Below are positions 8,482 to 16,269 of a stretch of DNA of 64,000 nucleotides, piece after piece. The stretch covers positions 1-64,000 of the forward strand of contig JACKNU010000010.1 of assembly GCA_024234675.1 (NCBI GenBank), read 5' to 3'. Within the stretch, counting starts at the first letter, position 1. Each line of letters starts with the position of its first letter. The notes under the pieces are model-generated. The model was not told the DNA's origin. It made no database searches and worked only from the letters and a program-made list of their open reading frames with translations. This stretch comes from Pseudomonadales bacterium. Lineage in GTDB: Bacteria > Pseudomonadota > Gammaproteobacteria > Pseudomonadales > Halieaceae. A program made the position numbers and the translations under genes.

Positions 8482-8884
8482 GCACACGACTCCACGCCGG
8501 GCGACGCCACGCCGGGCGCGCGGGTTTTCGCTGCTGGAGATGGTGGTCGCCATCGCCATTCTAGGCCTGGCCTTGGGCGCCCTGTACCAGGCGGCGGCCG
8601 GCGCTACCCGCAATGTCCGCATCGACGAAAAATACGCCTACGGCGTGGAGCTGGCGCGCTCCCTGCTCGCCGCCAACTCGCCGGCGCCGGCGCAGGGCGT
8701 GAGCCAGAGCGGCGAGACCGAGGGCGGTTTCGCCTGGCGGGTCGCTACCCGGCCCATCGACCTGGAGCGCACCTCCCTGGCCGGCGCCAGTCTGCAGGAA
8801 ATTGAAGTGGGCGTGAGCTGGGTGGACGGCGGCAAGCGCCGCGAGGTGGTGCTGGCCTCGGTGGTGGAGGGCCTGCGGCCATGA
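8468..8884 (+). CDS. gspI: Minor pseudopilin GspI
   Basis: 138 residues. Basic leader, then RG|FSLLEMVVAIAILGLALG, with Glu5 of the mature protein kept. The rest is a short alpha/beta pseudopilin domain ending in LASVVEGLRP. It overlaps gspH by 14 bases and gspJ by 4. GspI nucleates the tip complex with GspJ and GspK. Confidence 0.92.
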   Translation: MPSSRHTTPRRATPRRARGFSLLEMVVAIAILGLALGALYQAAAGATRNVRIDEKYAYGVELARSLLAANSPAPAQGVSQSGETEGGFAWRVATRPIDLERTSLAGASLQEIEVGVSWVDGGKRREVVLASVVEGLRP

Positions 8885-9504
8885 TCGCGCCGGGCCGCAG
8901 CGGGGGCGGCCGCGCGGCCGGGGGGTTTACCCTGGTCGAGGTGGTGGTCGCGCTCACCATCCTGTCGCTGATCATGCTGGCCACGGTTACCGCCCTGCGC
9001 ACCCTGGCCAACACCCAGGGCACGCTGGAGCGGGTCACGGCGCGCATCGACGAGGTGCGCACCGTGAGCGGCTTCCTGCGCGACCTGATGGAGGCGGCGG
9101 TGGTGGGCGAGGGCGGCAGTGGCGGCGGGCTGGCCCTGGGAGGCAGCAGCAGGCAGTCGGCCTACTTCGAGATCGGCGATGATGCCCTGGCCTGGAAGGC
9201 CACCGTGCTGTTTGGCGAGGGGTTTGGCGGCACCTACCTGGTGCAGGTCGCCCGGGAGGAGGACCTGTTGCTGCTGCGCTGGCTCGAGCCCCTCCCTTCC
9301 ATGGCCGCCCAGGTGGACTGGTCCCAGGCCGCCACCCGGCCCCTCGTGCTGGGCCTGGAGGAGTTCGCCATTGCCTGGCGAGAAAACCATGACCAGCCCT
9401 GGCAGCAGGAATGGGTAAAAGGTGACAAGGCGCGCTGGGTGCGTCTGCAGATCAAGGCCGCGGGGCGTCACTGGCCGGAACTCATCATGCAGGTCCCGCA
9501 ATGA
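8881..9504 (+). CDS. gspJ: Minor pseudopilin GspJ
   Basis: 207 residues, leader ending AGG|FTLVEVVVALTILSLI with Glu5 present, followed by the beta-rich GspJ domain. The ATG overlaps the gspI stop by 4 bases and its own stop overlaps gspK by 4 bases. A tip pseudopilin of the complex I-J-K. Confidence 0.92.
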   Translation: MIAPGRSGGGRAAGGFTLVEVVVALTILSLIMLATVTALRTLANTQGTLERVTARIDEVRTVSGFLRDLMEAAVVGEGGSGGGLALGGSSRQSAYFEIGDDALAWKATVLFGEGFGGTYLVQVAREEDLLLLRWLEPLPSMAAQVDWSQAATRPLVLGLEEFAIAWRENHDQPWQQEWVKGDKARWVRLQIKAAGRHWPELIMQVPQ

Positions 9505-10382
9505 CGCCGGTGCTCGCCCGGCAGGCGCCGGTCGCCCCCCGGGCACAGGCCGGTGTGGCCCTGGCCATCGTGCTGTGGTTCATCGCCGGTATGTCGCTGC
9601 TGGTGGCGGGAATCGTCTCCCAGGCCAGGGTGGATACCCATATGGCGCAGTTGCACGTGGCGCGCGCCAAAGTCGTGGCAGCGGGGGACGGGGCGATCCG
9701 CTTGCGCCTGGCTGAATTGCTCACCGCCAGGGGATCCCCGGCGGGCGAGGGGAGCGACGCAGGCGGCGGCTATTACCGCCTGGGGGAGGATGAAGTCCGA
9801 GTGACGCTGGTGCCGGTGGCGGGCCTGATCGATATCAACAGCGCCGCCCCCGAGGTGCTGCTGGGGCTGTTCCTGCAGGCGGGCGTCGAGCAAGATGAGG
9901 CACAGGCGCTGGCTGAAAATGTGCTACAGTCGCGCTCGCCGGCGGCCGCACCGGGGGCACCGGGCGGCAGCGGCCGCCTCGAAGCCATGGAAGACCTGCT
10001 GCGGGTGCCGGGCATGTCCCGCTCCTTGCTTGATGCAGTGCGGGACTTTATTGTGGTGGGCACGCCAGCACAGGGCGGCATGAACTGGTCGGTGGCGCCC
10101 GACGAGGTGCTGGCCGTCCTGGACAGAGTAGATGAAACGAGAGCCGCCGGGGTGCGCGCGCGGCAGGGGGCGACTGCCGGCAACGGTGCGCCGGTGTTGG
10201 CGCGCGCCTATCGCGCCGATGCGGTGTTGCGCTACGGCGGGCGCAACTGGCTGCGGCGGCAGTGGATAGAGATGTCCGCGGCCTCCGGCGGTGAACTGCC
10301 CTGGAGCGTGGTGCGCACAGAGCCGCCCAGGGTGTTGCGGGATAATAATGACATGACGGACAGGGCAGCTGATGCTGGATAA
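9501..10382 (+). CDS. gspK: Pseudopilus tip protein GspK
   Basis: 293 residues. The leader region reads QAG|VALAIVLWFIAGMSLLVAG and lacks the Glu5 of other pseudopilins, which is characteristic of GspK, the first subunit at the tip. A large globular part follows, including LIDINSAAPEVLLGLF and the helix-hairpin-helix-like LLRVPGMSRSLLDAV typical of T2SSK. It overlaps gspJ by 4 and gspL by 11 bases. Confidence 0.92.
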   Translation: MTPVLARQAPVAPRAQAGVALAIVLWFIAGMSLLVAGIVSQARVDTHMAQLHVARAKVVAAGDGAIRLRLAELLTARGSPAGEGSDAGGGYYRLGEDEVRVTLVPVAGLIDINSAAPEVLLGLFLQAGVEQDEAQALAENVLQSRSPAAAPGAPGGSGRLEAMEDLLRVPGMSRSLLDAVRDFIVVGTPAQGGMNWSVAPDEVLAVLDRVDETRAAGVRARQGATAGNGAPVLARAYRADAVLRYGGRNWLRRQWIEMSAASGGELPWSVVRTEPPRVLRDNNDMTDRAADAG

Positions 10383-11388
10383 GGGCCAGAACTGGGAATT
10401 GTTCGGCTACGATATGCGCCACCTGGGTCGCTACTGGCTGGCGGCGTGGCGCGATCTGCTGTGGGCCCATGATTCCCCGCTGCGCCGGCGCCTGGACGAG
10501 GTGGTTACCCTGCAGGGTCCCGACGGCAGTCGCTGTTACCAGGCGGGCAGTCCCTCCCCGGTGGCCACCACCTCGGATTGCCAGGCGGTACTGCTGCCGG
10601 ACGAGCTGGTGCTGTGCAAGAAGCTGCGGGTACCCGTGGCCGCGGAAGCCGAGCTGGGGTCCATGGTTGAGCTGGAGGTCAGGGCGAGCAGTCCCTTCGC
10701 CGCCCGGGATACCCGCTGGGGCTGGAGCGTGGTGGCACGGGACGAGTCGCAGCTGCAGGTGGCCGTGGTGATCGTCTCCGCCAGCGGCGCCATGGCCTAC
10801 CTGGGCCGCGAATACAATATCCACGACATCCACAGCCACGAGGTCTGGGTCGATGTCGACGCCGTGATGGTCGAGGTGCAGGGCTTCGGTGAAGGGCTGC
10901 GCAGGCAACGCTATCGCCGCCGGTTGCTGCACTCGGCGGGCATGGTGGCCCTGAGCGCGGCCCTGCTGCTGGTGGCCATCGGCATCTCGGCTGCCTTCAA
11001 GGGCGCGCAGCTGCGGCAACTGGAAACCCTGTCGGCGGCGACCGTGCGCGCAGCCGAGGCGGCCTCGGGCTACAAGTCCCTGTTGGCAGAGGCCAACAAC
11101 ACCATCACGGCGGCCAACGAGGTCATGGCGCGCTATCCCAGCCCGCACGCGGAAATTGCGCGCCTGAGCCGGTTGTTGGGTGACGATGCCTCCATCACCA
11201 GTTTTGCCATGGCCGGCGCGGACATCCGCCTGCGCGGGCGGGCCGCCGACGCCGCCAAGGTCATGGAGCAGCTGACCAACGAGCCCGCCTATCTCGATAT
11301 GACGCCCCAGGCGATCGTCAAGCTGGGGGATACCGGCCAGGAACAGTTTTCGCTGAATTTCCAGGTTGCCGGGGGGCAGGCCCAGTGA
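10372..11388 (+). CDS. gspL: Type II secretion protein GspL
   Basis: 338 residues, somewhat short for GspL. The cytoplasmic part (about 1-185) is a reduced actin-like domain that should receive GspE. One transmembrane helix lies near residues 188-210 (GMVALSAALLLVAIGISAAF). A periplasmic coiled stretch and a ferredoxin-like PilN/GspL domain end the protein. Sequence similarity to enterobacterial GspL is low, so the assignment leans on topology and position between gspK and gspM, as in the Xps operon of Xanthomonas. Confidence 0.85.
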   Translation: MLDKGQNWELFGYDMRHLGRYWLAAWRDLLWAHDSPLRRRLDEVVTLQGPDGSRCYQAGSPSPVATTSDCQAVLLPDELVLCKKLRVPVAAEAELGSMVELEVRASSPFAARDTRWGWSVVARDESQLQVAVVIVSASGAMAYLGREYNIHDIHSHEVWVDVDAVMVEVQGFGEGLRRQRYRRRLLHSAGMVALSAALLLVAIGISAAFKGAQLRQLETLSAATVRAAEAASGYKSLLAEANNTITAANEVMARYPSPHAEIARLSRLLGDDASITSFAMAGADIRLRGRAADAAKVMEQLTNEPAYLDMTPQAIVKLGDTGQEQFSLNFQVAGGQAQ

Positions 11389-11951
11389 GCTGGTTGCGGA
11401 TGCATTCGCGCACGGCCTGGATTTGCGGGCTGACCCTGCTGCTGCCCGTGCTGCTCTACCTGAAACTGCTGCTGGGCGTGTGGGGCCTGCGCCAGGATAC
11501 CCAGGCCGAGATCGATCGCATCGAACCCAGGATTGCCCGCTTGCAGGGACTGATAGCCTTTGAGGAGCCCTTGCGGGAGGCGGCCCAGGCGGTCGATACG
11601 CAGGTGGCGGACCTGGTCTATCCGGGCAGCGAGGACTCGGCTACGGTCGCGGCGGAACTGCAGACCAGGGTGCGGGACCTGCTGGCCGAGGCGGGCCTGT
11701 CCATTACCAACAGCCAGGTACTGGCGGTGCGGGAGCAGGGCGATTTCGACTACATCGCTGTGAAACTCACGGTAACCGGGGCCCTCCCGGCACTGGATGC
11801 CGCGCTGGCCGAGCTGGCGGCCTACCTGCCGCTGGTGCTGGTGGAGGCGCTGGAGGTCTATCCCGCCAGGGTGCGCCGCGGCAAGGACGAACCCGAGCAG
11901 CAGCTGGTGACCGCCAGCCTGCAGGTGTTGTCGCTGAGGGCGGTACAGTGA
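11385..11951 (+). CDS. gspM: Type II secretion protein GspM (XpsM type)
   Basis: 188 residues starting at a GTG that overlaps the gspL stop. One N-terminal membrane helix (about 10-32), then a coiled stretch (EIDRIEPRIARLQGL) and a ferredoxin-like periplasmic domain. The order and size match the T2SSM_b/XpsM group that pairs with GspL. Low-complexity conservation makes this a position-supported call. Confidence 0.82.
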   Translation: MSWLRMHSRTAWICGLTLLLPVLLYLKLLLGVWGLRQDTQAEIDRIEPRIARLQGLIAFEEPLREAAQAVDTQVADLVYPGSEDSATVAAELQTRVRDLLAEAGLSITNSQVLAVREQGDFDYIAVKLTVTGALPALDAALAELAAYLPLVLVEALEVYPARVRRGKDEPEQQLVTASLQVLSLRAVQ

Positions 11952-12697
11952 TCGGGTGGCGGGCATTGCGGGAGCGGTATGCGCAGAGTGCGGACCCCCT
12001 GCGCACCCAGCGCAGGCTGGAACTGGTGGCCCTGCTGCTGGGGCTGTTTATCTGCCTGCAACTGGTAGCGGGCTTTATCGGCCTGGCGGTGTCCACGGGT
12101 CCCGCGGCCATAGAGCCCGCCGCCGACTCCCTGCGGGTGCCGGCGGTGTCCACCCCCGCTGTGGTCGCGGCCGCCGAGCGCAATGAAATCATCAGCCGTC
12201 CGCTGTTCTGGGTGGGCAGGCGCCCGGTCGAGGTCATCGCCGCGATAAAGGATCCCGACGCCGCCCGGGGCGGCAGCGCGGAATTGAAGGAAGTGAAGCT
12301 GGTCGGCCTGTTCGGCGGCGGCGACACGGCGGGGGCGATCGTCTTGGTGAAGGGCAAGAAGCAACGTATATTGCGCGATGAGTCCCTGGAGGGCTGGACC
12401 CTGGACGCCATCGGCGCGGGCGAGGCGGTGTTCACGCGCGGGACCCGCCGTGAAGCGCTTGTCCTGGAGCGCGCAGTGGCCAACGGCGATCATCGCAACG
12501 AGTCGGCGGTACGCGGAGCCGCGCGGCCACCGGTACCGATCGGGGTAGCGACACCCCCGGCCGCGCAGGAAGCCGTGAAGCCAGCGATGAACGGGGAGCA
12601 GGCCGCTGCGAAAGCGGCCGCAAAAGACCCGGCGGCCGGGCAGCAGGGTGGTTCATCCCTGAGCCTGGGGCCCGGGGCGGGCCAGGGCCGCCGATGA
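11948..12697 (+). CDS. GspC/XpsN-like T2SS periplasmic linker protein
   Basis: 249 residues from a GTG overlapping the gspM stop. A short cytoplasmic tail, one membrane helix at about 24-48, a Pro/Ala linker, then a small beta domain (VKLVGLFGGGDTAGAIVL, then ILRDESLEGWTLDAI) that matches the homology region of GspC, which binds the N0 domain of the secretin. There is no PDZ domain; the C-terminus is an Ala/Gly/Lys-rich low-complexity tail. This is the XpsN-type replacement of GspC, in the same place before the secretin gene. It should connect the inner-membrane platform with GspD. Confidence 0.8.
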   Translation: MIGWRALRERYAQSADPLRTQRRLELVALLLGLFICLQLVAGFIGLAVSTGPAAIEPAADSLRVPAVSTPAVVAAAERNEIISRPLFWVGRRPVEVIAAIKDPDAARGGSAELKEVKLVGLFGGGDTAGAIVLVKGKKQRILRDESLEGWTLDAIGAGEAVFTRGTRREALVLERAVANGDHRNESAVRGAARPPVPIGVATPPAAQEAVKPAMNGEQAAAKAAAKDPAAGQQGGSSLSLGPGAGQGRR

Positions 12698-12737
12698 CAA
12701 CAACAGAACCACAGCAACGGGACGATTGGGACTTGCA

Positions 12738-14936
12738 ATGCTCAGACTACTAACAGCCGCGGCGATCCTGGTGCTGCTCACCAGTTGCAGCAACACCGCC
12801 ACCACCGGGGCCGGGCCAGGCGCCGGCGCGGCGGCCGCGCGACCGAAGGTAGACGCCTCGGCGCCGCTGTCCACTTCGACAGCGGATCTGGCGGCGGCTA
12901 TCGAGGACGACAGCCCGGCCGCCGAAGCCACCCTGTTTCGCGGTACCGATCGCCAGGTGAAGCTGCCGGCCGTGGCAGAGCCCGTTCGCTTTGTCGGCGA
13001 GGATGTCAGCATCAACTTCGAGAACGCGCCCCTGAGCGAGGTGATGCACGCCATCCTGGGGGACATCCTGCAGCTCGACTACGTGGTGGACAAGCCGGTC
13101 AAGGGCGAGGTCACGGTGCGCACCCGCACCCCCATACCTCGCGACGAGCTGTTCGAGGTGCTGGAGTCGCTGCTGCAGGCCAACGGCGTGGTCATGGTCA
13201 GGGGCAGCGACGGACGCTACATCATTACCTCGGCGGTGGAAGGCACGAAAATGTCGCCCAGTCTTTCCAGCCCCTATAACCTGGCAGTGGGCTACAGCAC
13301 CATCATTGTCCCCTTGCAGTATATCAGCGCCTCCAATATGGCGGAGATTCTCCAGCCCGTGGCCGAACCCGAGGCCTTCGTGCGCGTGGACAACACCCGC
13401 AATCTGTTGATGCTGGCCGGTACCCGGGCTCAGTTGGAGGGCTGGTTGCAGATGGTCGCCACCTTCGACGTGGACATGCTGGCGGGTATGTCGGTGGGCA
13501 TCTTCCCGCTGGAAAACAGCAGTGCCGAGGAGGTCAACACGGCGCTGTCGGCACTGCTGGCCAGCGGTGGTCCCGAAGACGAGGGCGGCAGCTGGTCGCA
13601 ACTGCTGCGGGTAATCCCCGTGGCGCGCCTCAACAGCATCCTGGTGGTCACCCCCCGGGCCCACTACCTGGACGTGGTGCAGAAGTGGATCGACCGCCTG
13701 GACGAGGCCTACTTTTCCGAGGCGGACATGCGCCTGTATGTCTACCCGGTGCAGAACACCACCGCCGAACGCCTGGCCAAGTTGCTCAACAGTATCTACT
13801 CGGGCAGCCTGTCCCAGGAGTCTACCAGCTCCGGCGGCTCCGGCAGTTCCGGCTTCTCTGCGGGGATGGGGCGCGGCTCTGGGGTGGCGCCGGGCATGTC
13901 CAACGAAACCCTGGGCTTTTCCTCCGGCCAGGGAAACATCAGCGACTCCTACCAGCCTTCCTTTGACAACAGCGGCGCGAATCGCGGTGGGGAAATTTCC
14001 ACGGTGACCATGGGCGCCCAGGGAGGCAATTCCCCGCTGGGCAATGTGCGGGTGGTGGCCGACGAGGAAAACAATGCCCTGATGATCTACAGCACCGGCA
14101 TCCAGTACCGCATTATCAAGACTGCACTGGAGCAGCTGGACGTCGAGGCCACCCAGGTCCTGATCGAGGCCAGCATCCTGGAAGTGACCCTCACCGACAG
14201 CCTGCGCTACGGCCTGGAGTGGACCTTCAGTAACGACCTCCCGAGTGGCTACTCGGGCACCGGCCTGCTGACCAATGCCGAGTCGGGCGGGCTGGCGGCC
14301 AGGGTGCCGGGCTTCTCCTACGCCATCACCAACACTGTCGGTGACATCAAGGCGGTGCTGAGCGCCCTGTCCGAGGACAACCTGCTCAATGTGATCTCGA
14401 CCCCCTCGGTCATGGTGCTGGACAACCACGACGCCTACATCCACGTGGGTGACCAGGTGCCGGTGAAGTCCTCCACCACGACCACGGACGGCGGCAACAC
14501 GGTTGAATCCATAGAATACAAGGACACCGGCGTGCAGCTGAACGTCCGCCCCTCGGTCAATGCCGGCGGGCTGGTGACCATGCAGATAGAGCAATCGGTT
14601 ACCGATGTGGGGACCGTGGACTCGGCCACAGGTCAGCGCTCCTTCAATGAACGCACCATCATGAGCAGGGTGGCGGTGCGCTCCCACGAGTCGGTGGTGC
14701 TCGGCGGCCTGATCCGGGAGAACGCGACCAACAACGAATCCGGGGTGCCATTCCTGCATACCCTGCCGGTGATCGGTAACCTGTTCGGCACCACCACCAA
14801 GGAGGACCGGCGCACCGAGCTGCTGGTCATCATCACCCCGCGGGCGCTCTACAACGAGCAGGACCTGCGCGACGTCAGCGAGGAGATGCGCCGCCAGATC
14901 CGCCACATGGAACTGATCGACGTCCCCCCCAGCTGA
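12738..14936 (+). CDS. gspD: Type II secretion secretin GspD (lipoprotein)
   Basis: About 732 residues. ATG 12738 gives a signal peptide ending in the lipobox LLTSC, so Cys17 should be lipidated, as described for XpsD. Then come N0 (VSINFENAPLSEVMHAIL), N1-N2 (IIVPLQYISASNMAEILQPV), N3 and a Gly/Ser-rich insert in N3 (about residues 355-430). The secretin core follows, with VPVKSSTTTTDGG and the conserved VPFLHTLPVIGNLFGTTT segment, ending in an S-domain-like tail. It forms the outer-membrane channel. It is last of the T2SS genes, and a sulfotransferase starts 3 bases after its stop. Confidence 0.96.
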   Translation: MLRLLTAAAILVLLTSCSNTATTGAGPGAGAAAARPKVDASAPLSTSTADLAAAIEDDSPAAEATLFRGTDRQVKLPAVAEPVRFVGEDVSINFENAPLSEVMHAILGDILQLDYVVDKPVKGEVTVRTRTPIPRDELFEVLESLLQANGVVMVRGSDGRYIITSAVEGTKMSPSLSSPYNLAVGYSTIIVPLQYISASNMAEILQPVAEPEAFVRVDNTRNLLMLAGTRAQLEGWLQMVATFDVDMLAGMSVGIFPLENSSAEEVNTALSALLASGGPEDEGGSWSQLLRVIPVARLNSILVVTPRAHYLDVVQKWIDRLDEAYFSEADMRLYVYPVQNTTAERLAKLLNSIYSGSLSQESTSSGGSGSSGFSAGMGRGSGVAPGMSNETLGFSSGQGNISDSYQPSFDNSGANRGGEISTVTMGAQGGNSPLGNVRVVADEENNALMIYSTGIQYRIIKTALEQLDVEATQVLIEASILEVTLTDSLRYGLEWTFSNDLPSGYSGTGLLTNAESGGLAARVPGFSYAITNTVGDIKAVLSALSEDNLLNVISTPSVMVLDNHDAYIHVGDQVPVKSSTTTTDGGNTVESIEYKDTGVQLNVRPSVNAGGLVTMQIEQSVTDVGTVDSATGQRSFNERTIMSRVAVRSHESVVLGGLIRENATNNESGVPFLHTLPVIGNLFGTTTKEDRRTELLVIITPRALYNEQDLRDVSEEMRRQIRHMELIDVPPS

Positions 14937-14939
14937 GCC

Positions 14940-15659
14940 GTGCTGGTCTCCATCCACATGCCCAAGACCGCGGGCACCAGTTTCCGCGGCTCCCTGGAGG
15001 AACACTTCGGCGACCGCTTCCGGCACGATTACCAGGATTACCCGCTGGCCCACACCCCCCGGGCGCGCCGACAGCGGGCGCGGGACTGGGGTGAGACCGC
15101 CCGGCCCGGGGATTTCGCCGGAGTCGATTGCGTCCACGGGCATTTCCTGCCCCTCAAGTACCTGCAACTGGCCGAGCGCCTGCCCTGTACCTTCGTCACC
15201 TGGCTGCGGGAGCCGGTGGCCAGGCTGGTGTCCCACTACCACTACTGGTTGCGCGCCTATGACGGCGATTCGCCACTGGTCTCGCCCCTGCACCGCCGGG
15301 TGGTGGAGGAGGGCTGGACCCTGCAGCAGTTCTGCCTGGCCCCTGAATTGCGCGATGTGTACAGCGAGTTCCTCTGGGGCTTCCCGTTGGATCGCCTGGA
15401 TTTCGTCGGAATTACCGAGTTTTTCCCCGAAGATTTGCGGTACTTTTCACGGGAAATATTGGGGAATAAAGTGCGTGCTCAGACGTTGAACCGGCGCCCC
15501 CCGGACGCGCAGCCGGGGTCGGAGGCGGTGGTCGGCGACCTGGACCGGTCCCGCATCGAGGCCTACCACGCCCGGGACGTGGCGCTGTACCGCCGGGCGC
15601 TGCAGCGCCGGATGGACCGTCCCGACGCCACTGGGGAATCCGGCGACGCCGTCTTGTAA
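14940..15659 (+). CDS. Sulfotransferase family protein (Sulfotransfer_2 type)
   Basis: 239-residue soluble protein. The 5'-phosphosulfate loop HMPKTAGTSFRGSL is at residues 6-19 and the 3'-phosphate segment WLREPVARLVSHYHYW near residue 90, so both PAPS-binding parts are intact. The GTG at 14940, 3 bases after the gspD stop, is the only start that keeps the P-loop strand, which implies co-translation with the secretion operon. Acceptor unknown; other sulfotransferases in the downstream locus suggest a surface glycan. Such placement behind a secretin is unusual. Confidence 0.8.
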   Translation: MLVSIHMPKTAGTSFRGSLEEHFGDRFRHDYQDYPLAHTPRARRQRARDWGETARPGDFAGVDCVHGHFLPLKYLQLAERLPCTFVTWLREPVARLVSHYHYWLRAYDGDSPLVSPLHRRVVEEGWTLQQFCLAPELRDVYSEFLWGFPLDRLDFVGITEFFPEDLRYFSREILGNKVRAQTLNRRPPDAQPGSEAVVGDLDRSRIEAYHARDVALYRRALQRRMDRPDATGESGDAVL

Positions 15660-15681
15660 GCCCCCGGTGTTGCTGTATAAT
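15653..15681 (+). promoter_or_regulatory. Promoter of the small exported protein gene
   Basis: Perfect TATAAT at 15676-15681, 36 bases before the ATG. The -35 candidate TCTTGT at 15653-15658 (17-base spacing) is weak and overlaps the end of the upstream sulfotransferase gene. Confidence 0.5.
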
Positions 15682-15717
15682 CCCGGGCCCTCAATCAAAA
15701 AATTCAGGAAAGACAGT

Positions 15718-16170
15718 ATGTTACGTAATTCTGGAAGGCTCCCTCGGGCACTGCTCGGGGTGCTGTTGCTGGTCGCATTGCTGGCGCCGGCGAGCTGGGC
15801 CGACTCGGTGGAGGGCCTGTCCGCCGCCCAGGTCGCGGCCCTGGAGAAGCGGGTGGAACAGCGCTGGGAAGCGCTGGTCGCCCGCGACTACGCCGCGGCT
15901 TACGCGTTTTCTACACCTGTTTATCGAAGTGTCTTTCCTAAAGACCTGTATGTACTGCAATTTTCCTATGCGGTGGAAAGACAGTTGACAGGGGTTGAAG
16001 TACTTAACTATGATGCCGCTGCAGCTGTGGCAAGTGTGGCGGTTCGGGTCATGTCCAAGCCGGTCAAACTAACTTCAACAGCTTCCCAGGCGGTCGGTGC
16101 GGTACCGGTAACCATTCACGAGAGATGGATGCTCATTGATGGTGAGTGGTGGTACAGCGCAGACGTTTAG
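15718..16170 (+). CDS. Small exported protein of unknown function
   Basis: 150 residues. Start ATG 15718 has AGGAAAG just upstream. A Sec signal peptide (RALLGVLLLVALLAPASWA) should be cleaved before DSVEG. The mature part has an amphipathic helix (AALEKRVEQRWEALVARDY) and then strands ending in ERWMLIDGEWWYSADV, which is the pattern of a SnoaL/NTF2-like alpha+beta fold, but this is only a fold guess. Codon use changes inside the gene: from about 15900 on, third positions become clearly richer in A/T. It precedes the strongly expressed exported protein gene by 99 bases. Confidence 0.7.
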   Translation: MLRNSGRLPRALLGVLLLVALLAPASWADSVEGLSAAQVAALEKRVEQRWEALVARDYAAAYAFSTPVYRSVFPKDLYVLQFSYAVERQLTGVEVLNYDAAAAVASVAVRVMSKPVKLTSTASQAVGAVPVTIHERWMLIDGEWWYSADV

Positions 16171-16183
16171 GTATTTGTTGTTG

Positions 16184-16212
16184 TTGACAGCGAGCTGCGG
16201 CTGGCAATAATA
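16184..16212 (+). promoter_or_regulatory. Strong sigma-70 promoter
   Basis: Perfect TTGACA at 16184-16189, a 17-base spacer and AATAAT (5 of 6) at 16207-16212. A leader of about 50 bases and a good Shine-Dalgarno (AGGAG, 7 bases before the ATG) follow. This is the best promoter in the window and predicts constitutive high expression of the next gene. Confidence 0.8.
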
Positions 16213-16269
16213 GCGCTAGCAACTGGTACAACCTCAAGTTGTGAAACAAAAGACATTAGGAGTCTCCAT

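Noticed and set aside
12750..15293. 847-codon reverse open frame opposite gspD
   Set aside because: Antisense shadow of the secretin with abnormal composition (His, Gln, Gly, Val-rich) and no motif.
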